DNA of 64,000 bases from NCBI GenBank assembly GCA_022432975.1, contig CM039508.1, forward strand, positions 14,755,549 through 14,819,548, in the 5' to 3' direction. This document shows, one piece after another, positions 11,150-22,438 of the stretch. The stretch comes from Begonia masoniana (taxonomy: Eukaryota > Streptophyta > Magnoliopsida > Cucurbitales > Begoniaceae). The notes below the pieces were generated by a model. It was not told the DNA's origin, made no database searches, and saw only the letters and a program-made list of their open reading frames with translations. The position numbers were made by a program, and so were the translations under genes. Positions within the stretch are counted from its first letter, which is position 1, and each line of letters begins with the position of its first letter.

Positions 11150-13399
11150 TGTAACGCCCCGAGTTATCTGAACCCGGTTCGCTACTCATTACTTGACCAT
11201 GACTAAGAAATTTCAAATAAATTTAAAACTTCATTCGACATACAAAATTTGACGTTTACTAAACGTTCAAAACATTTGAAAACTTTGCAGCGGAAAAATT
11301 ATTTAAAACTACAATGGGGTTAAACTAGCGGTGAAAATATTGTTGGAAAGATTAATGGAAATATCTCAAGTGTCCGGTCAAAAGAATTAAGATTTTAAGT
11401 GATGGACTACTCAAGGAATTACAAAAGTCGAATTCATCTGCCGACGACAAAGTCAACAGAAGAAGCAGAAGTAGAAAACCAAAGGCTTCTGCCGATGACG
11501 TCTACACGACTTCACCCACAACTTCATCTGCCGATGAAGTCGTGAGAACTTCATACACCACTTCATCTGCCGATGAAGTCAACATAAACTCATCTGCCGA
11601 TGAAGTCAGCGCATCTCTCAATAGATAAACACACGACATCTTCCGATAACAACAATATGACTCCTTCCGATAGAATTAAAACATACACTACATCTTCCGA
11701 TTCACTAAACGACAAACAGATTACTCTACATCTTCCGATTCGCTAAACGACAAAACCCCTTAACTCTCTCAGACTACACCTGCCGATCACTACTCGACGA
11801 CTTAATACTCTACACCTTTCGATCGAATAGACTACATTTGCCGACACGTGCTTCTCACATGACTCCTTAAGGCATTTGCCGATAGACTTTCATCTTCCGA
11901 CAGACTGACACACCACATCTACCGATAGACTTCCTTCTTCCGATAGACATCAACGCGATTTCCTTCCACAGAACGCAATAAACCTCTACACATATCCACT
12001 GATACAAAAATTATTCAATTTCTACCAATGGACTAAACAACCTGTCTATAACCCGAGAAAGCTTCGACTATCTAACAGACTTAAAACATTTTACCAAAAA
12101 TCCATTCATAACACTCCAAGTCATTGTATTGATCAAAATCAGTAAAAACATGAAAATCAGAAATTCTCGAAAACAAAGTCAAATAGCTGTAATCTCATTT
12201 ACTAAAAACTTCATATACTCGATTGAATCATTATCCACTAAACCTCCACATCTGTAGACAACATGCTAAACCGCCCCATCAGTTACCATGCCGAAGCCTG
12301 AATGCACTCCTCCAACGTCCACTATTCCTCAACACGATCAGGAGACACACCTGCTAACACTTCTTCACCTACATCACAAAACTTATCTATTAGCCTAATG
12401 CTAAGTAAGTAAAGCAGTATATGAATGAAGTAAAATGCTGAACTTAAACTCCTAAATATGCAGTTTCTATTTTTCTCATCTCAGTGGCATACGCATTCGT
12501 TCATAACATGATCTGATCCCATGGTTCCCTTGGGAGTGGGATCAATTCTCCCAATGTCTACATCCTCCTACTTAATTAAGGGGCAGATGAATTCCCTTAA
12601 CACTTGATCTGATCCCATGGTTCCCTTGGGAGTGGGATCAATTCTCCCAATGTCTAAATCCCTTCATAAGTTAAGGGGTGGATTAGTTCCCTTAATAGCT
12701 TGTCTGTCGCATACAGTTCATACCTTACCATTCCTTACATGAAATTCATTTTCGTAACTTTTAACAAAACATGATGCATGGACAATAGAAACATTCAAGC
12801 ATACATAAACCTACTGTTTTGTGATGTAGGCCCGAAGGCACAAGCAATACTTTACTTACCTGGCTCCTGGAAATCTGTCTGGTTGCTAGCTACTTCGGAG
12901 GTCTGTTCACCTAAGTTCATACAGAATATAAATCAAGGCTTCACTAAACCTTTCAAAATATCAAACAGCGGTTCGAGAAATCTAGTTAGAAACTCTACTA
13001 CCCGAGCATTCCTACTTATCGCTAAAACCCGAATCTACACTCAATCTCAGCATCCTCAAAATCCTCACATTGCAATCCTCCAGGCATTTCACCACTATAC
13101 CACAAGAGAAATAAGGAAAAGAAACTTACCTAAGTCGAAGGAGAACCGAGCGAGGAGAATCGCCTAGAGAGCTCGGCTGCTTGAGCTGAAAGTTTCCGAA
13201 GAGAAGAGTATGAGAGGGGAGTGGCGGCTACAGTGCAATAAACCCAACCCTTATCCTTAAATACGTTACCCAACTTTTGAACATTGTAAATTACTCTAAT
13301 ACCCTTAACAAGTTGTTCAATAACCTTATTTAATTCATTACCTAGTCAAGTGTATTACTTTAATAATAAAAGGCTGGTTCGATAGCACCAGGTGCTACA
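11150..13399 (-). repeat. Chromovirus 5' LTR
   Basis: 2250 bp, with the same ends as the 3' LTR. It lacks a 6-bp stretch present in the other copy near 4680 and has five visible base differences. The pyrimidine-rich segment read on the - strand around 13190-13240 is a likely transcribed leader start. The 129-codon frame on the + strand (12778-13167, duplicated at 5852-6241) is LTR sequence, not a gene. Confidence 0.9.
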
Positions 13400-13404
13400 T
13401 ACAT

Positions 13405-14050
13405 TGTTCCCAATGTATGAATATGAATTAGTTAAATAAAACAAGAGGGGAAGAATACTGCCCTGTCAAGTAGAGTGCTAACCGTCTTCATGATTTGCAA
13501 ATGGTGTGCGAGGACTTTCCTATAGTGCAAGAGAAAACACAATACAAAACACCAAAACGTTAAAATGGAAAAAAAATATTTTTTTTTGTGGCCCAGGAAA
13601 CTTTGCAGACCGGGCTGCCTCCTGGAGAGCATTGTGTTTATAGTCCCGGCTCGACTCGTTCTGACTCTTTCTATTTTCTTTTTATTTTCAAGGTGAATTA
13701 TCCTTTCACTCTTTCTTTTCCATGCTAATTACATTTTTATTTTTGATTAATTACCCGCTCCTTTTAAAAGTGTTTTCCTTCTTTGATTTTAGTTCAACCA
13801 CTCCATGGCCAAATATTTTATTCACTGTAAACGTATTTGACCATATTGCGTTACAGTTTCACTTCATGTTCGAGAATAAAACTTTGCATTGGGCGACACT
13901 TCATTTTATTTTTCTTTGTGTGTTCTCTATCATCATTTTTATATTTCCATGGCTACATCAACTTTTTTGGCTTCATCTTGCCGTGTTGCTTTCTGTCTAT
14001 TCCTCTTGCACACACGTGAGATTCCATAGTATTTATAATATCAACCATAC
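13405..14050 (-). other. Athila-like post-pol region, non-coding
   Basis: On the - strand the part around 13640-13590 has a GGAGGCAGCCCGG string resembling the GGGAGGCAACCC block that often follows the pol stop in Athila/Tat elements. This suggests everything between protease and pol end was deleted near 14050. Short frames on both strands here show no recognisable domain. Confidence 0.45.
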
Positions 14051-14464
14051 TGCAAGTTTATCTTTCAACTAGAGCTTTCAAGTCATGGTATATGTTGAAT
14101 TTTACTTATTCTTCATTTACCCTCAGAGTTAACTCACCAAGTTGTACATCCATTAGTTTCTGTCAAGTAGCTAAGAATGATCTTCCCAAAATTAACGGCA
14201 TCCCATGATCTTCTTCCATGTCCAACACAACAAAATCAGCTAGAAATATGAATTTATCAACTTTGACCAGCACATCTTCTATTATACCACAAGGGTAGGT
14301 CAAGGACCTATCAACTAATTGCAGTGTGATTGTGGTCGTCTTTACTTCCCTCATCCCGAGTTTCTTGAACATAGATAGTGGTATTAAATTGATTGACACT
14401 CCCAAATCGCACAAAGCTTTATTGAATGATGAGTTCCCAATGATGCACAGTATTGTAAAACTGT
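14050..14464 (-). pseudogene. Athila-like retroviral protease, truncated
   Basis: The - strand frame carries SFTILC, ALCDLGVSINLIPLSMF (active-site motif altered: LCDLG where family members have a D-S/L-G core), then PLILGRSFLAT, and continues to about 14050 with KLMDVQLGELTLRVNEE. These are protease motifs of Athila/Tat gag-pol. The 5' side is cut by the solo LTR at 14470 and resumes beyond 16883. The RT that should follow is missing. The apparent ATG at 14477 belongs to the inserted LTR and is not a start. Confidence 0.8.
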
Positions 14465-14469
14465 CAGGG

Positions 14470-16878
14470 TGTAACACCTGGTTCTTTACGGGGTTTTGTA
14501 AATTGTTTACATAATGGCATTTTTGTAATTATGTCAAATTATGTCGGTTTCGTAAAAAGAAAGTGTTATTATGATCCTAATATTGATATGAATTTTAAGA
14601 AAATTTTAGAAATTTTAGGAGTTCCACGCTAATTTTACGAGAATTACGTTTATCGTAATATAAAGGATACTTTGGTAAAAATAGTAAACGGGGTCCGTTT
14701 TGCGTACGGAAAGTTTTAATTGAACCCTAGTAATAAGTTGGAATAATTGGTGAAATAAGGAATTTTTTAGAAACCGAACCGTTAGCTAAATAACGAAACA
14801 AAGGACGAAACAAATAGAAAATCAAAGGAAGGGCAAAATGGTAATTGCCAAGTAAAAACTTTAATTAAAAACACAAATCCCTCCCTCCCCCAAACACTTC
14901 ACGATTTCTCTGTGTTTTTTTCTCCCTCTCTCGGCGACGATTTCTTCCCTCACGGCGATCTCTCCCTTCCAACGGCGTTTCCTCTCCGATCAACCTCCGT
15001 TCTTCACATTTTCTTCTCCAATCCCGGCCCTAGGTATGATTCTAAGGTTATAGGGAAGTTTATTTTGATTTTTACGGAGTTTAACGGTTAGGGTTTCGTT
15101 AAGGGTTTCGTTAAAAAAAACGTGGTTTAGGGCTAGAAATCGATAGGTTTGTCGTATTAGTCCGTATTATGGACGTATTGGTGATTATTGGACGTGTTTA
15201 GTCGATTCGTTGTGGAATGTTAAGGATTATCGATTTTTGAAGTTTTGGAAAAACTCGTTAATGGCGGTTTCGAGGTATCGAGCGTTAATTGTTGTTAAAA
15301 TGCCTCGATTAGTTAAGTTAGAACTTTAGAAATTTCCTTAGTTAAGGATTTTATAAATTTGGGCGTTAATGGTTCAAACTCGTTTTAACGACAATATTGT
15401 GAATTTGCCTTAGGTGAACAATGCTCGTGGACGGAGCTTGAAGTTCGACGCACACGAGCTAAGTTCTCGTGACTTACTATGGCTGATTGGCCTACACCAT
15501 AAGCCGAGTTTGTTGTTGAGGATACGTTGGTGCTTTATTGTTCATGTTGGTCATTGTTTCGTCTAATTGTCTTGGTTGGGTAGTTTAGGTTCAGTTGCTT
15601 TGTAGGTTGATTACTGTGACAGTATTCGTAGTGTTTTAATGGTATTTGCAGCGTTTTGATGGTATGCTCTTTATGTATGTTATATTGTGAACTGTTCATG
15701 CACCATGGTTTCAAGACATCATCAAAATGAATTTAGGCATTGATTTTATGAAAAGAACATGAATTGTAAAAGCAAGTAAAGTATCACAGTAAACAACCAT
15801 GATATGGGGTTATCGGGGATGAGGTTCAGACCTGGCGTTCTATGGTGAGCGGGTTTTCCTCCCTTCAGATGGTGTGGGCTGTCTATTCGCTTGACGTGCC
15901 CTATCTATCTGTCGAGCATTTTCGATAACCATAGACTGACACGTACGGATATATGAAATGACATGGACGATTTTCATAGCATTGAGCATACATGATCATG
16001 CATAGGCATTTACATAGAATTTACTGAGATTTTTATCTCATAGGTGTCTTTATGGTGTAGGTGATATTGAGCAAGGTGAGGACGAGATCCCTCCACCTGA
16101 GGATTGATGCAGTTGATGGAGGATGGCCCGTGGGAGTATGTTGGGCAGTCATGTCGCCTTTTGACCCGTGGGGAAGTAAATGTATGTAAGTATTTTGGGG
16201 ATACGATAGATAAATCGTAGGAGAAATTGTATATATTAAACATATTAGGATGTTTAAGATCTGATTAGTTAATAGGTTTATGTTTTGATGTTTTTTAAAC
16301 GTTTTGGAAACTATTTTATAAACCGCTTGGTGATTTTGAACAGGAGGAAATGTTAAGTTTTTAAACGGACCCACGTGGTTCATTTTTATGAAATCGGGTT
16401 ATGTTTTAAATGTGTTTTGAGTCGATAAAAGAGGAAAAATGGTTGTTATATTGAAGGTTGTTATGAAATGTTTAGAGGATTGATGAAAGAAAACTGGTTA
16501 AGTGTTTAAACTTTTGTGCAGGGAAAGAGGAAAAAGGAAAGAGGGAGAGGCGGCTCTCTAGAAATTTTGATTTCCAGAGAGCGTGTCGATCGATCGCCAA
16601 GGAGGGCGATCGATAGGCCCTCTTTGGTCACGCTCTGGAAGAAATTCCAGAGTGTGTGCCGATTGTTCGCCTGGGGAAGGAGAACGATCGGCCATGGTTG
16701 ATCGCCGAAGGGAGATCGATCGCCTGCATGAGGGGCGATCGATCGCCCCTCAGTTTTTCTTACAATGTTAACGATTTTGATTTCAATTTAAATTCCGCTT
16801 ACACCTTAGGTTTAAAGTTTGTAAGGATAAAAAAATAAAAATATGGACAAATAAGGGTACAGTGTTAGGGTCACTACA
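14470..16878 (+). mobile_element. Solo LTR, 2409 bp, gypsy type
   Basis: It starts TGTAACACCTGGTTC and ends GGTCACTACA. The TSD is CAGGG (14465-14469) against CAGGA (16879-16883); the right copy matches the protease reading frame, so the left one has mutated. The + orientation is inferred from a CT-rich leader-like block near 14880-14960. The last 300 bp contain GATCGATCG hairpins. There is no internal domain, so LTR-LTR recombination removed it. Its start resembles the other TGTAACACC solo LTRs in the window. Confidence 0.88.
16583..16752. repeat. GATCGATCG hairpin array in solo LTR
   Basis: Serial inverted units: CGATCGATCGCC...GGGCGATCGATAG (16587-16617), CTCTGGAAGAAATTCCAGAG (16632-16651), CGATTGTTCGCC...GGAGAACGATCGG, GATCGCC...GGAGATCGATCGCC and GGGGCGATCGATCGCCCC (16732-16749). 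Each can form a short stem-loop. Related arrays occur at 44070-44272 and 47170-47400. Confidence 0.8.
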
Positions 16879-16883
16879 CAGGA

Positions 16884-17591
16884 TCCTTTAACTTCTAATG
16901 AAGTTCTCTTTGCAAGATGACACTACATTCCTCTGTCAATTTTACAATGTCCAACTCGTCAAGATTCTTCTTTTTAGACATCACCACTTTTATAAATTTA
17001 GCACAATTTAGCATTTGTGCTAAAGTTTCAGCAAAGGGAATGTTGATGTGGATCTTTTTAAAGACTACAAGAAATTTTTAAAATTGATCATCAATTTTCT
17101 TCTTTTGAAAATGTTTAGGGAATGGAAGTGTAGGTTGTAGAATTGCAGGGTTATCTGGAAAACATATTGACTTGGGCTTTGCAGTTGTCTTAGGTTCAAT
17201 CTTCTTTTCGAAGTTTTTTACTTCTTGCAACTCATCTTTCTTATTAATAGACAGCTTTGTAATATGTGGTTGATCTCGACTATTTGGTGATAACAATTCC
17301 TTCTCGTTTCTTAGTATTACTGCATGACATTGCTCTCTTGGATTTTTCTCAGTGTTGCTTGGAAAGATTCTCTTGTTTGGATTGTTATGGCATTAGCTAA
17401 TTGTCCAATTTGAGTTTCTAGGGACTTGATGGAAGCATTCATGTTTCCCAGGTGGTTTCATAATTATCAAGTCGCTCTTCAGTTTTTGTAAATCTGGCTC
17501 TGGTTTCCACTACGAAAGTGCTCACTAAATCTTCAAGAGAGAGTTTCATTTGATTCATTTGATTCTAATAGTAAAGAGCAGAATACTGAGA
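16884..17591 (-). pseudogene. Athila-like gag/protease junction region, decayed
   Basis: On the - strand this continues the protease upstream. After the TRIM insertion it reads gag linker motifs such as LPFPKHFQKKKIDDQF (17078-17140) and, past a stop, a decayed form of the FVVFKKIHINIPFAE segment. This matches the conserved gag C-terminus of Athila-type elements. Several stops are present. It is bounded by the solo LTR (16878) and the TRIM (17597). Confidence 0.7.
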
Positions 17592-17596
17592 TTTAG

Positions 17597-17863
17597 TGTA
17601 ACGACCCCTTATTCCTAGCAAGATATTGTCCGCTCTGGGGATTGGGCCGCAGTCCAATATCCTCCCCTCACGACTTTGTTTGGCGAGAACTTCCCAGAAG
17701 GTCACCCAACCTGGAATTACTCTCGCCGAAGCACTTTTAACTTCGGAGTTCTTATGGGATCCGTTGTCAATTGTGCTCCAAAACGCGTCTTGCTATGTTA
17801 GGAGGGTCTCTTTACATATGTTTCATTTCCACATAATTCTCCAAGCAATGTGAGATTGTGACG
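17597..17863 (-). repeat. TRIM LTR copy 1 with 5S-like domain
   Basis: 267 bp. The 5S-like part is about 17682-17763 on the - strand and contains GGATCCCATAAGAACTCCGA and GGTGACCTTC, resembling the internal-control and C-box regions of plant 5S genes. It is very similar to copy 2. Confidence 0.85.
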
Positions 17864-18113
17864 ACCTCACTTTCAACGACCGAACCCTCCGGCCCAACCC
17901 TCTGGGATCCGCGGAATTTTCGTTGAACCCTCCGGCCTAACCCTCTGGGATCCGCGGAGTTTTAACCCACCTCTGGCCCCAACCGGGCCCTCGAGCCTCT
18001 GAGGATCCGCGGAGCATGGGTGGTTCCACCACATACGTGCCAAGTCGGGTCATCACAATCACCCTTTCTCGGGGGCCCAACGTCCTCGTTGGCCACATTT
18101 TTGGTTGGGTACA

Positions 18114-18126
18114 GGCTCTGATACCA
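18114..18126 (-). promoter_or_regulatory. TRIM primer-binding site
   Basis: On the - strand TGGTATCAGAGCC lies 2 bp after the LTR end at 18129. This is the usual tRNA-iMet complement. It shows that copy 2 is a 5' LTR and copy 1 the matching 3' LTR. Confidence 0.85.
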
Positions 18127-18128
18127 TT

Positions 18129-18394
18129 TGTAACGACCCCGTTTCCCAGCAAGATATTGTCCGCTCTGGGGATTGGGCCGCAGCCCAATATCCTCCCCTC
18201 ACGGCTTTGTTTGGCGAGAACTTCCCAGAAGGTCACCCAACCTAGAATTGCTCTCGCCGAAGCACTTTTAACTTCGGAGTTCTTATGGGATCCGTTGTCA
18301 ATTGTGCTCCAAAACGCGTCTTGCTATGTTGAGAGGGTCTTTTTACATATGTTTTATTTCCACATAATTCCCCAAGCAATGTGAGATTGTGACG
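18129..18394 (-). repeat. TRIM LTR copy 2 with 5S-like domain
   Basis: 266 bp. The 5S-like segment is about 18213-18294 on the - strand. On its right it is followed by a second internal-like domain with the same GGATCCGCGGA units as the domain at 17865-18110, so LTRs and internal domains alternate in tandem. Confidence 0.85.
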
Positions 18395-18713
18395 ACCCCG
18401 CTTTCAACGACCGAGCCCTCCGGCCCAACCCTCTAGGATCCGCGGAATTTTTGTTGAACCCTCCGGCCCAACCCTCTGGGATCCGCGGAGTTTTGACCCA
18501 TCTCCGACCCCAACCGGGCCCTCGAGCCTCTAAGAATCCGCGGAGCATGGGTGATTCCACCACATACATGTCAAGTCGGGTCATCACAATAATTGTGATG
18601 ACCCGAATGTGAACGTATGTGTACAACTGTGAGGCAAACCTCGGGACCTAAGCCGAGTGTAGGTGAATCCCAGACTCGAGTATAGGCAAATCCCGAGTCG
18701 TAAAAAAGCTGGT

Positions 18714-18979
18714 TGTCACAATCCCACATCGCTTGGGGAAGTATGTGTAAATGAAACATATATAAGAGATCCCTCCCAAGATAGTAAGACGCGTTTTGGA
18801 GCACAATTGGCAATGGATCCCATAAGAACTCCGAAGTTAAAAGTGTTTCGGCGAGAGCAATTCCAAGTTGGATGAACTTCCGGGAAGTTCTCGCCAAACA
18901 AAGCCGTGAGGGGAGGATATTGTGCTACGGCCCAATCCCCAGAGCAGACAATATCTTACTTGGATAAGGGGTCGTTACA
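18714..18979 (+). repeat. TRIM LTR copy 3, opposite orientation, with 5S-like domain
   Basis: 266 bp, TGTCACAATCCCACATCG to GGTCGTTACA. The 5S-like segment is about 18813-18895 on the + strand. It is more diverged from copies 1 and 2 than they are from each other, for example a changed C-box region (TTGGATGAACTTCC). Confidence 0.85.
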
Positions 18980-18984
18980 TTTAG

Positions 18985-20100
18985 GGTATTGTTTTTATTT
19001 GCATGGCTGAAATTCTCATGATTTCTCAATTCTGGATGGTATTACTAAGGCATGCTATTATTTCTAAAGTTTTTATAGCCTCTATTATCCATGTATTGAA
19101 CCTCTTCTCTATTCTCTTCAGCTATCACAGATGATCCAATGAGATTTGATGAAGATTCTCCATTCAGTATTCCTCCTTTTGATTTCAGATTTGCAATGTG
19201 ATGTATCAATGATTGACATTTGTGCAGTGAGAGTTGTAATAAATCAACCTCCAAGTCGCTTGCTACTTTTCTTGTGTTGGATCTCACATTGTGCCATTGA
19301 AAGGTGTTTGGGGCCATCTCCTCAAGGAAAGCGTATCTATCTTCAATCGTTCTGGCCAAGAGTGATATTTGTGGGATCGACAATAATTCTTGTTTGTCCA
19401 TTCAATCCATTGTAAAATAATTGAATTTGCAGAGGGTCTAAAAACCCATGTTGTGGGTATCTCCGGAGTAAATCTGTAAATCTTTCCCAACATTCGTATA
19501 AGGGTTCAAAATTTAGTTGTTTAAACTGCCAAATTTCACTTCTATTTTGGGCAGTCTTTACAAATAAGAAAAATTTATCAAGAAACTTTCCTACTATTTC
19601 ATCCCACGTTGTGATAATATCTGGCTATAAACTTTGCAACCAAGCCATAACTTTGTCTCTTAAGATAAAAGGGAATAGTCTTAGTCTAATGATGTCACTA
19701 GAGATGTCATTCATTTTCATTGTGTCACTTGTTTCCTTAAACAAGGCTAAATGAATATTTGGATCATCATTTGAAAATCCACCAAACTAATTTTGTTGTA
19801 CCATATTAATCAAAGCAGGTTTTAGTTCAAAATTATTTGCATGGATATCAGGATAAGCAATACTAGACAAGTTATTAGTTACCACTGGTTTAAAGTATTC
19901 TCTGATCACTCGCTTGGGAACATCTTGATTTCCTTCTTGTCTCGCGATTGTCTCATCACCTTCAATTTTTTATGTTCTTAACTCACGCAATGTCTTTCAA
20001 TTTCTAGATCAAATGTAACTAAATCTAATGTTTGTCCATGATGCATAAATTGCAAAACAAAATAGAATAAAAGTGAAATAAAAACTAAAAAGTTAATAAA
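18985..20100 (-). pseudogene. Athila-like gag, decayed
   Basis: The longest open piece (19401-19045, -) reads LARTIEDRYAFLEEMAPNTF and later a string ending NRGYKNFRNN, both typical of Athila gag. Upstream pieces (to about 20000) read as gag fragments with stops, such as the - strand reading near 19560-19600. The frame is not continuous, and the TRIM at 17597 cuts it from the rest. Confidence 0.7.
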
Positions 20101-20181
20101 GAAATAAAACAAAAAAAAAATCCAAATTAAATTTAAAATCAATTTTTCAACAATATTAGCAGAAATTATAAACTAAATATT

Positions 20182-20203
20182 CCCCTACAACGGTGCCAAA
20201 AAC
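20182..20203 (-). promoter_or_regulatory. Athila-like primer-binding site
   Basis: On the - strand TTTTTGGCACCGTTGTAGGG directly follows the LTR end. It is a slightly mutated form of the TGGCGCCGTTGCCGGGGA tract found after Athila/Tat 5' LTRs. Confidence 0.8.
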
Positions 20204-20419
20204 TTGTCTAAAAAAATTATCGCAATAAAATTACTCCAGGTATACAATGTCAAATTTTATAGTATAATGACAGATAGGGTTGTTGAATCCACAAGTAATA
20301 TGTAATTTATCAATTTTCATCTAGTATTGATCTAATTAATTCTAATTTTATCTAGACAATTAAAAATATGATTTTGAACACTAAACTAAAATAAACGATA
20401 ACAAATCACCAACGAAAAG

Positions 20420-22438
20420 TGTAACACCCGGCATTTTTGCCTATGTAATTATTCCCCGAATATGTAAGCAGAATTTCTCCGATATGAATGCAATGATTGT
20501 TTTTAATAAAATTGTCGATGTGTTTAATCGAGCGAGGGTGATTCGTGAGACCGAATCGATTAAACTAAATAATGTTTTAGTTAAAAACCAATGAAAGGGC
20601 AAATTAGGAAGAAATTAAGGTTGGTGGGGGAAATCAAATGGATGATTGACACTTGGCAAACTTGTGGAAGAAGACAAGCCATGTATTCAATTTCCTTCTC
20701 TTCCTCCTACGTGAGACATTGCCCTCTCTGCTCTCTCTCTCTCTCATTTCCCTCTCTGCTTCTCTCTTTTGGTTGAAGAAAATCAACGCAAGGAGTTTCT
20801 TCCTTCTCTGATTTTCCTCCTGCTTTTCGGTCTAAGGTAATCATCTTAGATAGAAAACGATTTTAGTTTATTTATTTGCTAGTTTCGTGATGTTTTAGGG
20901 TTAATGTCCGTTTATGCATGCTATAGGTTCGTGAACCACGGTGCTCGTGCGTTCAAGCTTACTGCATTTCGGACCACAGGTAAGTTCATGCATCTACGTT
21001 GGCCCTTAAGGCCCTACAACTCGGAGGTACTAGGTCTGGTTCGGGTAGATAGGTTTTAGGTTATGTTTTAAGTTAAACGTGTTTCCGTTATATTCTGTTT
21101 CCTGTTGTATTCATTCTGTCATCTGTGAATGTTAAGTTTAAGCATTTCACTTATTCATGCATACACGTTTCCTGTAAAATCATGCAAATGTTTTCAGCAC
21201 CGGTTTTTGAAGTAAGTAAGATAAAATCCTGTAAAGAAAATGTATGGTTAAGTGTGGACGAGGACTGGCATCCTGTCAAGTACTCTTGTTATGTCCTGAA
21301 AGTGGCATGTACATCCTGTTGCGCCAGCTCCTTCTCCCATTTATACCTTTCCTGTCCAGTGAAACGCAATGTTAAGTAATGTAATGTTCACGTATTTCAA
21401 AAGTCCATGCATCACTGCATTGCATTTCATGTTCTTATTGAGCTCTAGGCTCATAGTTGAACTCCTGTTGTAGGTATGGATTTTCCAGATGAGGAGCTTG
21501 ATCCTCAAACTGACGAGTTGATGTAGTTGGGGGAGGAGCTCACGGGATGGTTGCTGCAGCCAGACAAATCCTGTCCCGAGGTTTAAGTATTCAAAGTAAA
21601 GTCTATGTCTGTAAACCCTACTGGAATTCTGTGTTTGGTTTTTAAACTATGTTAGGATTCTGTATTTTTGGTTGTTGAAAACTCTGTAGGAAATTCTGTT
21701 GGATATAGATAATGTAAGGTATTCTGTTGGTTAAGCTTTCTCTTGTTAAAACCTCTGTATTCGACAGTTGAACTATGTTTTGAAGTATTCTGGAATTCGT
21801 TTGGAATATTTTCTGTTAGTCTGTGCATGGACAGCTTCTGGTTTTAGAGCTATCCATGTAGTGTGATTTTTCTTAAGTTTCTGTCATGTTAGAGCCATCC
21901 ATGTAATTTGTTTTTCCTTAAAATTCCGTCGTGTTTTTCCCGATATGTTCAAAAATCATGTTTTGAATCGTTTTCTGAAGTTTGAAGTTTTCATACATTC
22001 TGTTTCCACAACTTTTGTTTTTATGTAATCATGTTAAAAGTTGCCAGTTTTGTCTTTTAAATTTTTAGTCATCCGGTCACTATTCACATTTTTAACAAAT
22101 CCGGTCACTGTTCACATTTTTAGTCATCCGGTTACTGTTCACAATTTGGTCATCCGGTTACTGTTCATAATTTAGTCATCCGCCCAATTATTAATTCAGT
22201 CATCCGCCCCAGTCATCCGCCCCAGTCATCCACCTCACGTCTTCCACTGTATGATTTCCAGTCTATGTTTATTTATTTTACTTTTATTTTAATTTATTTT
22301 ATTTTATGTCATCCATTTTAAATGTTCGTGAGTTTTAAAAAGTCGAAAAAAAAAATAGTTATCCCCGTTTTCTGTAAATGTCCCGGAGTGATGGCTCGGT
22401 TCTCGGATCCCGATCGGGTCCGGTTTTAGGTCGTCACA
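20420..22438 (+). mobile_element. Solo LTR, 2019 bp, gypsy type
   Basis: It starts TGTAACACCCGGCATT and ends GGTCGTCACA, with perfect TSD AAAAG (20415-20419 and 22439-22443). The LTR it interrupts can be followed across the join. A CT-rich leader-like block at 20690-20830 suggests + orientation. There are no internal genes; a 61-codon frame in the CT block is not credible. Confidence 0.92.
22065..22240. repeat. Short tandem repeat with GTCATCCGG core
   Basis: Seven or more units of about 25 bp share GTCATCCGGTTACTGTTCAC or shortened forms (AGTCATCCGCCCC). They sit about 200 bp before the end of the solo LTR, a position comparable to the hairpin arrays in the other solo LTRs. Confidence 0.75.

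Larger units (their letters stand above)
4218..13399 (-). mobile_element. Young chromovirus (Ty3-gypsy, Tekay/Del-like), nearly complete
   Basis: LTRs of 2256 and 2250 bp flank gag-protease and pol frames read on the - strand. Both outer ends are TG...CA and the flanking TSD is TACAT (4213-4217 and 13400-13404). By eye the LTRs differ by five substitutions and one 6-bp indel, about 0.2%, so insertion was recent. A C-terminal chromodomain-like segment puts it with the chromoviruses; Tekay/Del is my best lineage guess from long LTRs and the protein motifs. Two lesions probably make it inactive: a one-base gag/pol frame break near 9356 and a changed integrase catalytic residue. It is inserted in the 3' region of the Athila-like element. 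Confidence 0.9.
17597..18979. mobile_element. Cassandra-type TRIM composite with inverted outer LTRs
   Basis: 1383 bp flanked by perfect TSD TTTAG (17592-17596 and 18980-18984). The order is LTR(-) 17597-17863, internal domain with a PBS, LTR(-) 18129-18394, a second related internal domain, a short palindrome around 18592, a third internal-like stretch, then LTR(+) 18714-18979. The outer ends are therefore inverted, TGTAACGACCCC and GGGGTCGTTACA, instead of direct. All three LTRs carry a 5S-rRNA-like segment, the mark of Cassandra TRIMs. No protein is encoded, so mobilisation would need proteins from other elements. Confidence 0.85.

Noticed and set aside
13722..14072. 116-codon + strand hydrophobic open frame
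   Set aside because: Antisense to the Athila-like element, T-rich by composition, with no domain or conserved motif.
18813..18895. 5S rRNA gene
   Set aside because: Only part of a 5S sequence with changed control boxes, embedded in a TRIM LTR and repeated in the two other LTR copies. It is a captured domain, not a ribosomal gene.
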